DNA of 6,906 bases, taken from positions 1-6,906 of the forward strand of contig JAYNJW010000067.1 in the NCBI GenBank assembly GCA_038110535.1. The letters run 5' to 3'. The position numbers and the translations under genes were made by a program. A model generated the notes under the pieces. It saw only the letters and a program-made list of their open reading frames with translations. It was not told where the DNA came from and did not search any database. This document shows positions 1 to 6,428 of this stretch, one piece after another. Positions within the stretch are counted from its first letter, which is position 1, and every line of letters begins with the position of its first letter. The DNA is from Chordibacter sp038110535. GTDB taxonomy: Bacteria; Verrucomicrobiota; Verrucomicrobiia; Opitutales; Seribacteraceae.

Positions 1-1097
1 CTTGGTTCATACATCCATTCACTCCCAAACCATCCAAATTCACCTGTGAATCTGCCTCTTTCGGATGTGTAAACAAAAGAAAGGGCTTGCTCTGATTGTA
101 ATTTTATCGAGTCAACTAAGCGGCCAATATTTTCATCCATTGCGAGCAAACATCGCAGATAATTCTTGATGAATCTTTGAAACTTCCAGATACCGAGTGA
201 TTGATCACTCAGGGATTCTCTGGCAAAAGCCTCGTTCTGTGCTTTCCAGGAAAGTGCCCATGCAGATTGCTGTTCATCGTTCATGGAAGCTAGGTTTTTT
301 GCCAATATCGATGAATCTTGTTTGGACTTATTGGTATCGGGCAGGCTCTCAAAAAAAAGATCATCGATCAAATCGAGATCATGGGCTATGTTCATACGCT
401 GGTATTTATTTGCAGGTGTTCGATGCGAAAAATCAGTAAAAAATGTATCAGGCGTTTCGAACCATTCCTTGTCATAAGTATCAATTTTTCGAATGGGAGG
501 AATCCATGGCCTTCTTGTTGATGGGTAGGAAACGAGAACAAAAAAAGGCTTTTCTGAAAGGGATTCTTCTTGGAACCATCGAATGGCTAGGTCGGTGATG
601 ATATCCGTTGAATGACCTTCTATTATGAAATCATTATGTGGATCCTTAATCTTTGGATTAAAAAAAATGGCTTGGTCCTCAAGTATGCTCCAATAATCAA
701 AGCCATAAAATTTTGGTTCATATTCCCATGTCCATGTTCCAAAAAACGCTGTTTTATATCCAAGTTTTTTGAACGAATGCCCGATAAAATTTGAGTGATC
801 AAAAGTTTCTAAATTCGAACCTTTAACCAAGCCGGTAAGAATGCAAAAAGCAGTCTTTGCAGAGATGGCACTTGTGCAATAGGCATTTCGGTGGGAAAAG
901 CCAGATTTTGCGATCCTGCTTAAATGTGGTGTTGGATTGATCGGTGACCCTAATTTATCTAGTGAATCAAGAAGACGAGCGGCATGATCATCCGATAGAC
1001 AAACCAAGAGATTGGGATGGGTTTCTTCACTTTTGGCAACAAAGGATAGGAACGCACAATAAAACAAAACAAGCCAAAGAATGGAACGGTGTTGCAT
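1..1097 (-). CDS. Secreted sulfatase-fold (S1 / alkaline phosphatase superfamily) protein, C-terminus off the window, probable pseudo-sulfatase
   Basis: Reading the minus strand from the ATG at 1097-1095 gives 365 codons with no stop, running off the left edge; family members are usually about 450-550 residues. Residues 1-23 look like a Sec signal peptide (H3, R4, hydrophobic core 6-21, likely cleavage near A-K-S), so it should act outside the cytoplasm. The iduronate-2-sulfatase-like framework is clear: NLLVCLSDDH (29-38, keeps the first two metal-binding Asp), TPHLSRIAKSG, NAYCTS (71-76), ILTG (86-89), LGYKTAFFG (112-120), GFDYW (132-136), a TDIITDLA segment, YLRCLLAMDENIGR, and GWF..WMYEP at the visible end. 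At the catalytic positions, however, CxPSR reads SAKTA (79-83), GKWHL reads GTWTW (120-124), the APH-type His is R195, DQ/DN is ER (346-347) and GEHGW is GEFGW. The family is known to use formylglycine made from Cys or Ser in that motif. Loss of sulfatase activity is inference; the fold assignment is strong. It is divergent from glmS. Confidence 0.85.
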   Translation of the reverse strand, partial: MQHRSILWLVLFYCAFLSFVAKSEETHPNLLVCLSDDHAARLLDSLDKLGSPINPTPHLSRIAKSGFSHRNAYCTSAISAKTAFCILTGLVKGSNLETFDHSNFIGHSFKKLGYKTAFFGTWTWEYEPKFYGFDYWSILEDQAIFFNPKIKDPHNDFIIEGHSTDIITDLAIRWFQEESLSEKPFFVLVSYPSTRRPWIPPIRKIDTYDKEWFETPDTFFTDFSHRTPANKYQRMNIAHDLDLIDDLFFESLPDTNKSKQDSSILAKNLASMNDEQQSAWALSWKAQNEAFARESLSDQSLGIWKFQRFIKNYLRCLLAMDENIGRLVDSIKLQSEQALSFVYTSERGRFTGEFGWFGSEWMYEP

Positions 1098-1157
1098 GTG
1101 GGCACTTTTGGTAATGATTTTTGAATTGGCGAATCTTTTTAAAGCCCTTTTTCTAAA

Positions 1158-1216
1158 TTGGACACGGCTAGTAGAAATGAATAAAACATCTGCTTGTATG
1201 TACAGTACTTTATAAC
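1158..1216 (+). promoter_or_regulatory. Candidate promoter elements upstream of glmS
   Basis: The 134-base divergent gap between the sulfatase-like gene and glmS holds TTGGAC at 1158-1163, followed 17 bases later by ATAAAA at 1181-1186, a mediocre sigma-70-like pair. Closer to the gene is TATAAC at 1211-1216, only 15 bases before the glmS ATG and without a matching -35 box. It also carries a small palindrome, GTACAGTAC, at 1200-1208. No ribosome binding site of normal strength precedes the ATG. These are eyeball matches in AT-rich DNA and could be chance. Confidence 0.2.
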
Positions 1217-1231
1217 TATGAGATATGTAAT

Positions 1232-2905
1232 ATGTGTGGAATTGTAGGATATTTAGGGAAGGGCATTGCACAGGAGCCACTTATCGATGGTTTGCGTCGC
1301 CTTGAGTATCGGGGATACGATTCTGCGGGTGTGGCTTTTCATGATGGAGATTCCTTTTCATTGGCCCGTGAGACCGGAAGAGTTGAAAATTTAGCTAAAT
1401 CATTACATGGTGATTTCAGTCATTCCTCATTGGGCATAGCACATACCAGATGGGCAACTCACGGTGCGGTTACTGTATCCAATACCCATCCACACCTTAG
1501 CCATGATAAGAAATTTGCTCTGGTTCACAATGGTGTGATTGAAAATTTCTCTTCTTTAAAAAAATTTTTAGTACAAGAAGGGATCGGCTTTTCTTCTGAA
1601 ACTGATTCTGAAGTACTCTGCAACTTGATCGCCTTTCACTATGAACAATTGCCCTTGGGTAAGGACCGGTTCATTAATGCAGTCAGTACAGCACTCGGTA
1701 AGTCGCGCGGTGCTTATGGTATTGCAGTGATGTGTATCGATTATCCGGATATGTTGGTTGGGGCCCGAAGAGGTTCGCCATTGGTTGTGGGAATCGGCGA
1801 GGATGCTAATTACATTGCAAGTGATGCCTCTGCTTTTGTCGGCAGGGCAAAGCAGGCTGTTTTTCTCAAAGACGGAGAGTTGGCCATTTTGCAAGGTGGC
1901 GAATTTCGAATTACCAATCAGGAAGGCCACGATGCGGAAGCGATCGCTCAGCCATTGGATCAAACGCTTGAGGAGGTAGAACTCGGAGATTTTGGTTCTT
2001 ACATGGAGAAAGAAATCTATGAGCAGCCAACTGCATTGGCCAATACGCTTCGCGGTCGTTTTGGAGATGACGGAACCACCGCAAAGCTGGGGGGATTACA
2101 GGGGCATGAGGCTGAACTTAGAAATGTGGACCGTATCATTTTTGTTGCCTGTGGCACAGCCAGGCATGCCTGTATGGTCGCAGAATATTTAATTGAAAAA
2201 TTAGCTCGTGTGCCAGTCGAAGTTGAGCACGCTTCCGAATTTCGCTATCGGAACTCTCCAAAATCAGGACGATCTCTCGTCATTGCAGTAAGTCAATCCG
2301 GGGAAACCTTGGATACTTTAGAAGCAGTTCGCGAAGCTAAGACTAAGGGGCTTCTGACCCTTGGGATTACCAATGTGGTTGGCTCATCGCTTGCCCGGGA
2401 GACAGATGGCGGAGTTTACCAACGAGTGGGCCCAGAAATTGGGGTCGCATCAACGAAAGCTTTTTCTTCTCAGGTTTGTCTTTGCGCGATGTTGGGTCTT
2501 GCTCTTGGAAGAATGCGGGACTTGTCACCTACAGATGGAGCAAATCTAGTGGAGGCTCTTCAACAGATGCCGAATCTAGTTGCAGAAATCTTACAGAAAG
2601 GGGAGCAGGTCAGAGAACTTGCGATCAAATACGCCAAGGCAGAGCATTTACTTTTTCTTGGGCGCCAAAGTCTNNNNNNNNNNNNNNNNNNNNNNNNNNN
2701 NNNNNNNNNNNNNNNNNNNNNNNNNNNNNNNNNNNNNNNNNNNNNNNNNNNNNNNNNNNNNNNNNNNNNNNNNGTTGCTCACGAAGTTGTCCGGCCCATT
2801 TTAGCCAATGTACCCTTGCAACTATTCGCTTATCACTTCGCCCGCTTGCGTGGATTAGATGTGGATAAGCCGAGGAATTTGGCCAAGTCAGTGACTGTAG
2901 AATAA
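1232..2905 (+). CDS. glmS: Glutamine--fructose-6-phosphate aminotransferase (isomerizing), interrupted by an assembly gap
   Basis: GlmS makes glucosamine-6-phosphate from fructose-6-phosphate and glutamine in the cytoplasm, the first step towards UDP-GlcNAc for peptidoglycan and LPS. The start is fixed by MCGIVGYLG: Cys2 becomes the N-terminal nucleophile of the class II glutaminase. Further glutaminase motifs are RRLEYRGYDSAG (22-33), HTRWATHG (71-78), VHNGVIENF (98-106) and SETDSE (122-127). The linker YMEKEIYEQP (257-266) leads into two SIS isomerase domains. The first has ACGTARHA (306-313; the usual Ser after CGT is Ala, a variant I recall in other GlmS), SQSGETLDTLEA (354-365) and GPEIGVASTKAF (400-411). 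The second ends in DKPRNLAKSVTVE with the C-terminal catalytic Lys. The 557-codon frame includes 34 codons of or touching N; the family is near 605-615 residues. The segment in the gap should hold the LEGALKLKE and GELKHGP motifs with isomerase residues. The C-terminus converges on sir2, 21 bases between stop codons. Confidence 0.97.
   Translation: MCGIVGYLGKGIAQEPLIDGLRRLEYRGYDSAGVAFHDGDSFSLARETGRVENLAKSLHGDFSHSSLGIAHTRWATHGAVTVSNTHPHLSHDKKFALVHNGVIENFSSLKKFLVQEGIGFSSETDSEVLCNLIAFHYEQLPLGKDRFINAVSTALGKSRGAYGIAVMCIDYPDMLVGARRGSPLVVGIGEDANYIASDASAFVGRAKQAVFLKDGELAILQGGEFRITNQEGHDAEAIAQPLDQTLEEVELGDFGSYMEKEIYEQPTALANTLRGRFGDDGTTAKLGGLQGHEAELRNVDRIIFVACGTARHACMVAEYLIEKLARVPVEVEHASEFRYRNSPKSGRSLVIAVSQSGETLDTLEAVREAKTKGLLTLGITNVVGSSLARETDGGVYQRVGPEIGVASTKAFSSQVCLCAMLGLALGRMRDLSPTDGANLVEALQQMPNLVAEILQKGEQVRELAIKYAKAEHLLFLGRQSXXXXXXXXXXXXXXXXXXXXXXXXXXXXXXXXXXVAHEVVRPILANVPLQLFAYHFARLRGLDVDKPRNLAKSVTVE
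2674..2773. other. Assembly gap: run of 100 N inside glmS
   Basis: Exactly 100 consecutive N, a conventional placeholder length for a gap of unknown size. The codon before it is CTN, which is Leu whatever the missing base, and the glmS frame happens to be continuous on both sides. Compared with E. coli GlmS as I recall it, about 92 residues should lie between GRQS and VAHEVVRP, but only 34 codons fit, so the true gap is probably near 270-280 bases. Nothing in the gap itself can be annotated. Confidence 0.97.
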
Positions 2906-2926
2906 GATTCCTGCACCTTCACTTTT

Positions 2927-3766
2927 TTAGTTTTGGTCCTCTAAAATTTGGTGGATCGACCCAAGGGTTTCTAGGGCTCCTTCTGTGATGGTGTGAACCC
3001 CATTTGGTGCATGATTATCTTGCGGATTAACCCGGATCATTGTACAGGCATAATCATGCCAAGTTTGTTCACAAAAAGAACGAACCGTAGGTACATGTAT
3101 TCCAGCCCCAAATTCCATAATAAGAAGGCTTGGACTGCCATGATTGACCATCCATTTCTGTAGGTTTTTTTCCTGTATTAAATGGATTGATGGATCCCAA
3201 AAAAAGTCCGAAAACATCAGAATGTTTGGCCTGGCTAAAGCCCCGCACTTGGGGCAGGATGGCAATGCAGACTCACATCTCAAGGAAGTGGGGCAGATGT
3301 TAAATGTTTTTGTGGTATGCTCTTTCAACTCCCAAACAGGTTGACCGCATGAATCCATACATTGCAGGTTTCTTATTGCACCATGGCATTCCAAAATTTG
3401 ATCGGCCCAACCAGCTTTGATGAAGTGACCATCCACATTAGAGGTAAATACAAAGCTAGGAATTTGAAAAATATCGGCCCATTTTCGCAGGATGTAGTGT
3501 CCGAGGTGGGGGTATGTATTGTGGTAGAGGTTAAAGCGGTGACCATAAAACCCCCATGCTAGTTTTGGATCATTCCTAAACCATCTCGGGTTGGCCATTT
3601 CCTCAAATTTTATTCCAAGAGTAGCAAGGGGCGGGTAAGCCTTCCAAAATCCTTCACTTCCTCGAAAGTCGGGAAGTCCTGAATCCACACCCATGCCTGC
3701 CCCCGCACCAATGAGCAAAGCATCGCAATTACGAATGATCTCTGCGTATTTCTCAAACTCTTTCAT
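2927..3766 (-). CDS. Sir2 family NAD-dependent protein deacylase (zinc-type sirtuin)
   Basis: A complete 279-residue cytoplasmic protein. Sirtuins remove acyl groups from lysine using NAD+, giving nicotinamide and O-acyl-ADP-ribose. The Rossmann NAD-binding signature is GAGAGMGVDSGLPDFRG (20-36), followed by GFWKAYPPLA (39-48). TSNVDG (108-113) matches the TQNxDG motif, and ECHG (126-129) supplies the catalytic His128. A zinc ribbon follows: C136 and C140 (CxxxC), then C171 and C174 in SCPKCGALARPNILMF (170-185). GAGIHVPTV (220-228) stands where GTSL-type sirtuins bind NAD, and RVNPQ (245-249) fits the later NAD-contact loop. GAGAGMGVDSG with WGFYGHR (71-77) recalls a widespread bacterial subfamily annotated simply as Sir2 deacetylase. 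Substrate is unknown. The ATG at 3766-3764 lies right behind AGAAG on the coding strand, too close to be a standard ribosome binding site. Divergent from the lipoprotein gene; no partner is evident. I do not assign cobB. Confidence 0.93.
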   Translation of the reverse strand: MKEFEKYAEIIRNCDALLIGAGAGMGVDSGLPDFRGSEGFWKAYPPLATLGIKFEEMANPRWFRNDPKLAWGFYGHRFNLYHNTYPHLGHYILRKWADIFQIPSFVFTSNVDGHFIKAGWADQILECHGAIRNLQCMDSCGQPVWELKEHTTKTFNICPTSLRCESALPSCPKCGALARPNILMFSDFFWDPSIHLIQEKNLQKWMVNHGSPSLLIMEFGAGIHVPTVRSFCEQTWHDYACTMIRVNPQDNHAPNGVHTITEGALETLGSIHQILEDQN

Positions 3767-3783
3767 TCTTCTATTAATCGTAC

Positions 3784-3811
3784 TGTTAGATACACTTTTG
3801 TTTTGTAACAG
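3784..3811. repeat. Small inverted repeat in the sir2 / lipoprotein divergent region
   Basis: CTGTTA (3784-3789) and TAACAG (3806-3811) are perfect 6-base inverted copies separated by 16 bases, lying 18 bases upstream of the sir2 start codon and about 58 bases upstream of the lipoprotein gene. The position suits a regulator site for the divergent pair, but a 6-base arm pair in about 100 bases of AT-rich DNA can arise by chance. No convincing sigma-70 promoter was found for either gene. Confidence 0.2.
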
Positions 3812-3868
3812 ACTGCATCAACCTCTTTTCTTTTTTTGGCTTTTATCAATTACTTTTTGAAAACTTGA

Positions 3869-4819
3869 ATGGTACAGACATTAACATTTTTTGCTTGCGG
3901 GCTTTTTTTCCTTACCGGATGTTCGCCTTTTTCTGGTTTTCAGGCGGAGAGAAAGGTGACTATTGCTGAAGTTTTCCCGCAGCATGTTTCCGAAGCCAAT
4001 TCAACTTCCAAATTTTGGCTAAAAGGAGGGGTTTTTTCGATATCCGATGGGGGGGTAATTTTTTTCGTCGATTCCATGGATCCATCCATTGTGTACAAAG
4101 CAAATTTGTCCGATTACAAGTCCATGGATGAATTCATCGATCTTAAGGATTGGTTAAAGTCCGATAGTTCAGGGCCATTACAAATTGACGATATTTGGGT
4201 GGATCGAGAGGATAGGTTGATTTTGGCAGAGTCAGTCACCGGAAAAATTCTCAGAATCTCTCCAGATGCCAGAAAACTTGAAAACCTTGCTGATTCTTAT
4301 GATGGGTATCGACTTTCCAAAATTTGTGGCTTAATTGGTTCCAGTTCGGGTGAAATTTTCGTCGGTTCCCCTAACTCTGCAACAATCTATAGATTGAATT
4401 CTCAAGAAGGTAAATTGCTGGTTTTGAATGAAAATCTTGTGCGTCCCAGAGACTTTATTCTAAATGAGGAGTCCGATCGATTATTGGTGGCAGAATCAAA
4501 CCCCAACCGAGTGGTTGTCTATGACCTGAATGATTCATCGGACGCAATGGTTTGGGGTTGGAACTTAATTCAATTTGCCTCGTCTCGAGAAAAACCTATT
4601 TCAATGGTCGCAATAGATCATCAGGGCAATTTGTTGGCAGTAATCAGTGGAAGAGGCAAAAAGTTGCAATTTTTTGATCTAAAGAGGGGAAAATTGATTC
4701 ACCAAGCCGATCTTCATTTACCTTGCTCTAGGGTAAGAGCACACAAAGGGTGGATCTATTTACAAACGCGAAAAGGAATTATTCGCAAAAAAATTCCTTC
4801 CTTTATCAATTTCAAATAA
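3869..4819 (+). CDS. Predicted lipoprotein with NHL/SMP-30-like beta-propeller repeats, function unknown
   Basis: A complete 316-residue protein. An in-frame TGA sits immediately before the ATG, so this is the earliest possible start. Residues 4-17 are hydrophobic and end in the lipobox LTGC, giving lipidated Cys18 followed by Ser-Pro; a lipoprotein facing the periplasm or cell surface is expected. The n-region (M-V-Q-T) has no Lys or Arg, which is unusual for a signal peptide. The mature part shows repeated blade-like strands with an aromatic or hydrophobic IYR/VYD/FFD ending: about 106-132 (IWVDREDRLILAES, then GKILRI), 153-177 (GEIFVGSPNSATIYRL), 193-221 (DRLLVAESNPNRVVVYDL) and 245-271 (ISMVAIDHQGNLLAVI, then LQFFDL). 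This pattern matches NHL or SMP-30/gluconolactonase-type propellers, but I see no set of catalytic metal ligands, so a binding or structural role is as likely as an enzyme. It precedes jetA on the same strand by 154 bases. Confidence 0.75.
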   Translation: MVQTLTFFACGLFFLTGCSPFSGFQAERKVTIAEVFPQHVSEANSTSKFWLKGGVFSISDGGVIFFVDSMDPSIVYKANLSDYKSMDEFIDLKDWLKSDSSGPLQIDDIWVDREDRLILAESVTGKILRISPDARKLENLADSYDGYRLSKICGLIGSSSGEIFVGSPNSATIYRLNSQEGKLLVLNENLVRPRDFILNEESDRLLVAESNPNRVVVYDLNDSSDAMVWGWNLIQFASSREKPISMVAIDHQGNLLAVISGRGKKLQFFDLKRGKLIHQADLHLPCSRVRAHKGWIYLQTRKGIIRKKIPSFINFK

Positions 4820-4884
4820 CTCTAATTCAAATTGCTAATCTACAAATCGATTGTTCATTATTTCTTGGTAATCTGAGAAAGTTT

Positions 4885-4912
4885 TTAACAACTTCATGGG
4901 GGTGGGGATAAC
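4885..4912 (+). promoter_or_regulatory. Candidate sigma-70-like promoter for the jetAB operon
   Basis: TTAACA at 4885-4890 is followed 16 bases later by GATAAC at 4907-4912, which would start transcription near 4919 and give a leader of about 55 bases before jetA. The spacer contains an unusual GGGGGTGGGG run. A second -10-like box, TATAAC at 4956-4961, lies 12 bases before the ATG but has no good -35. No terminator hairpin is visible between the lipoprotein gene and jetA, so read-through from upstream cannot be excluded. Confidence 0.25.
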
Positions 4913-4973
4913 TTCTTTTTGACGTTCCTGGAATGGATTTCAGAGTTTTGTCTTCTATAACTGTATTGACCCT

Positions 4974-6428
4974 ATGGATGAGGAATTTCTACATCTTTTC
5001 GAAGAGTCGCCTGCTCTACGTCTCATGCGTGGAAGGTTAGGCTCCTTTGTTGCCGGTTTCTTTTTTAAAACTTTCAAGAAGTGGGGAGTGATCGAAGCTT
5101 CTGAAGAAGAATTGTCCGCTACTCTGGCCGAACATATCGAACAGATTCGTGACATCGAAGATGTAGAGGCACCCAAGCGCAGTCCGCAAGAATATTTAGA
5201 TGAATGGTGTGATGAAGAACATCGTTACCTAAGTAAAACTTATCACGAAGAACGGGAGGAGTATGTATTTAGGCTTACCCGACACTCTGAAAAAGCATTG
5301 AGTTGGCTCAATGATCTGCTTGCTATGCAGCATCGTGGATATGCCACTACCGAGTCTAGGTTTAATCGTATCCTTCTGGAAATGCAGGAGCTGAGCAACG
5401 GGGTAAACTCAGACCCAGATGCCCGGATCCGTGAACTTTCTCGTAAACGGGAAGAAATTGATGAGGAAATCCGTAGGATACAGGAAACGGGAGAAGCCCC
5501 CATCTTTGGGGAGGATGTAATCAGGGATCAGGTGTATGACTTGTCTGATTTGGTGGAACATTTTCTTTCTGATTTTCGGGCGATTGAGGAGTTTTTCCGT
5601 GATCATGCCCGAGAAATTTCTAATCTCTATGCTCAGGGCAAAGCATCCAAAGGAGATATTGTGGAGCGTGTTCTCGATGCTGATGAGGAATTACGTTCCT
5701 GTGATCAGGGGAAAAGTTATTTTGGTTTTCGTGAAATGATGACCAATCCTGCCCTGGCCCGGCGTTTTCGTAATTTATCTGAGCAGACATCAGATATTGC
5801 CCGCAGAAGAGGCCTTGATCCGCAGAAAGTATTTTCTAGCCTGAGTGACCGATTATTTAGTGAAGCTAGTTCTGCCCATGGTGCTTATGGTCGTATAAGC
5901 CGTAAGCTAAGACAGGTTGTAGGAGATCATGCCGGCGGTGGCGGTAGACTGATTAGGGAAACTCTCTCCGAAATCCGTAGTCATGCTTATCGCCTTCGGG
6001 AAACACCCCTGGATGAGTGGGATTTTGAAATCGAGATCAGACCCCAACTCTTCACCTTAATGGAGGCAGAATTTTGGGAGCCAAAAGCAGTGGATGCTTT
6101 CGCCGAAGTTAAGCCCGCCAGGTCTGAGGACTCAGAATGGATAAATGAAATTCTTGGATCCGTAGGCGAACCCTTGGATCTTAAAAAATATCGCTCCCGA
6201 GTGACCGAAACACTGGATGAAGTTGAGCAAATTACGCTCTCTGAAATGGTCGAGAAATATCCCTTGGAGCGGGGGGTGGTCGAGATTGTCTGTTACCGCG
6301 TAATTGCCGGTGAAGATCCTCGCCACGAAATTCTCGCTAACGAACTTATCCAAGTTGATTTAAACCGCCCCGCTCAGCCCAGATATGTTGAGGTTGAACA
6401 ACTCATCTTTCAAAGAAACAGCTTATGA
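4974..6428 (+). CDS. jetA: Wadjet anti-plasmid system protein JetA (DUF3375, MksF/kleisin-like)
   Basis: A complete 484-residue cytoplasmic protein that I recognise as DUF3375. In characterised Wadjet systems JetA is the kleisin-like subunit that joins JetB to the SMC-like JetC in a complex extruding DNA loops; with nuclease JetD it cleaves small circular plasmids. Family hallmarks in order: an N-terminal winged-helix region (about 15-105) with SPQEYLDEWCDEEH (70-83) and FRLTRHSEKALSWLNDL (99-115); TTESRF (125-130); SDPDARIRELSRKREEIDEEI (146-166), a helical, coiled-coil-prone stretch; HFLSDFRAIEEFFRD (196-210); SKGDIVERVLD (225-235); CDQGKSYFGFREMM (243-256); and a C-terminal winged-helix-like part (about 405-480) with EKYPLERGVVEIVCYRV (427-443). 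A glycine run (321-324) sits where other members usually have an ENRR-like stretch. The ATG is the first possible start after an in-frame TGA at 4920-4922; no Shine-Dalgarno is evident. It overlaps jetB. The assignment rests on motif order, not on a search. Confidence 0.92.
   Translation: MDEEFLHLFEESPALRLMRGRLGSFVAGFFFKTFKKWGVIEASEEELSATLAEHIEQIRDIEDVEAPKRSPQEYLDEWCDEEHRYLSKTYHEEREEYVFRLTRHSEKALSWLNDLLAMQHRGYATTESRFNRILLEMQELSNGVNSDPDARIRELSRKREEIDEEIRRIQETGEAPIFGEDVIRDQVYDLSDLVEHFLSDFRAIEEFFRDHAREISNLYAQGKASKGDIVERVLDADEELRSCDQGKSYFGFREMMTNPALARRFRNLSEQTSDIARRRGLDPQKVFSSLSDRLFSEASSAHGAYGRISRKLRQVVGDHAGGGGRLIRETLSEIRSHAYRLRETPLDEWDFEIEIRPQLFTLMEAEFWEPKAVDAFAEVKPARSEDSEWINEILGSVGEPLDLKKYRSRVTETLDEVEQITLSEMVEKYPLERGVVEIVCYRVIAGEDPRHEILANELIQVDLNRPAQPRYVEVEQLIFQRNSL
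6425..6428 (+). promoter_or_regulatory. ATGA start-stop overlap coupling jetA to jetB
   Basis: The jetB ATG (6425-6427) overlaps the jetA TGA stop (6426-6428). The bases before it offer only a weak AAAGAAA and no proper ribosome binding site, so jetB is probably translated by re-initiation of ribosomes finishing jetA. This fits two subunits of one complex made in a fixed ratio. Confidence 0.7.

Noticed and set aside
197..794. Short plus-strand open frames at 197-439, 283-477, 318-521 and 612-794
   Set aside because: They lie antisense to the continuous sulfatase-fold reading frame on the minus strand, overlap one another in different frames and resemble no protein I know.
1098..1231. glmS ribozyme/riboswitch in the glmS leader
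   Set aside because: The gap is only 134 bases, shared with a divergent gene and AT-rich. I see none of the conserved glmS ribozyme core, and the element is mainly known from Firmicutes.
1568..1963. 131-codon minus-strand open frame inside glmS
   Set aside because: Antisense to the conserved glutaminase domain of glmS, with no recognisable motifs; a shadow.
2873..2928. Possible bidirectional terminator between glmS and sir2 (AGGAAT 2873-2878 with ATTCCT 2907-2912, T run 2923-2928)
   Set aside because: The stem is 6 bases with a loop of about 28 bases, AT-rich, and the T run begins about 10 bases after the stem; too weak to call.
2927..3766. Sir2 gene as an anti-phage NADase effector (Thoeris/DSR/SIR2-APAZ type)
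   Set aside because: It has the zinc ribbon and catalytic layout of a protein deacylase, no fused SLOG, APAZ or other sensor domain, and is not in an operon with defence genes.
4073..4087. Palindrome ATGGATCCAT with repeated TCCAT in the lipoprotein gene
   Set aside because: Lies inside a continuous reading frame and is explained by the codons; no repeat array or partner site.
4955..5503. Minus-strand open frames at 4955-5176 and 5243-5503
   Set aside because: Antisense to conserved jetA motifs, serine/arginine-rich low-complexity translations typical of the reverse of acidic coding sequence.
4974..6428. jetA as a ScpA/condensin MukF-type housekeeping kleisin
   Set aside because: The motif order matches DUF3375 and the next gene is DUF4194, a pairing typical of Wadjet rather than of SMC-ScpAB or MukBEF.
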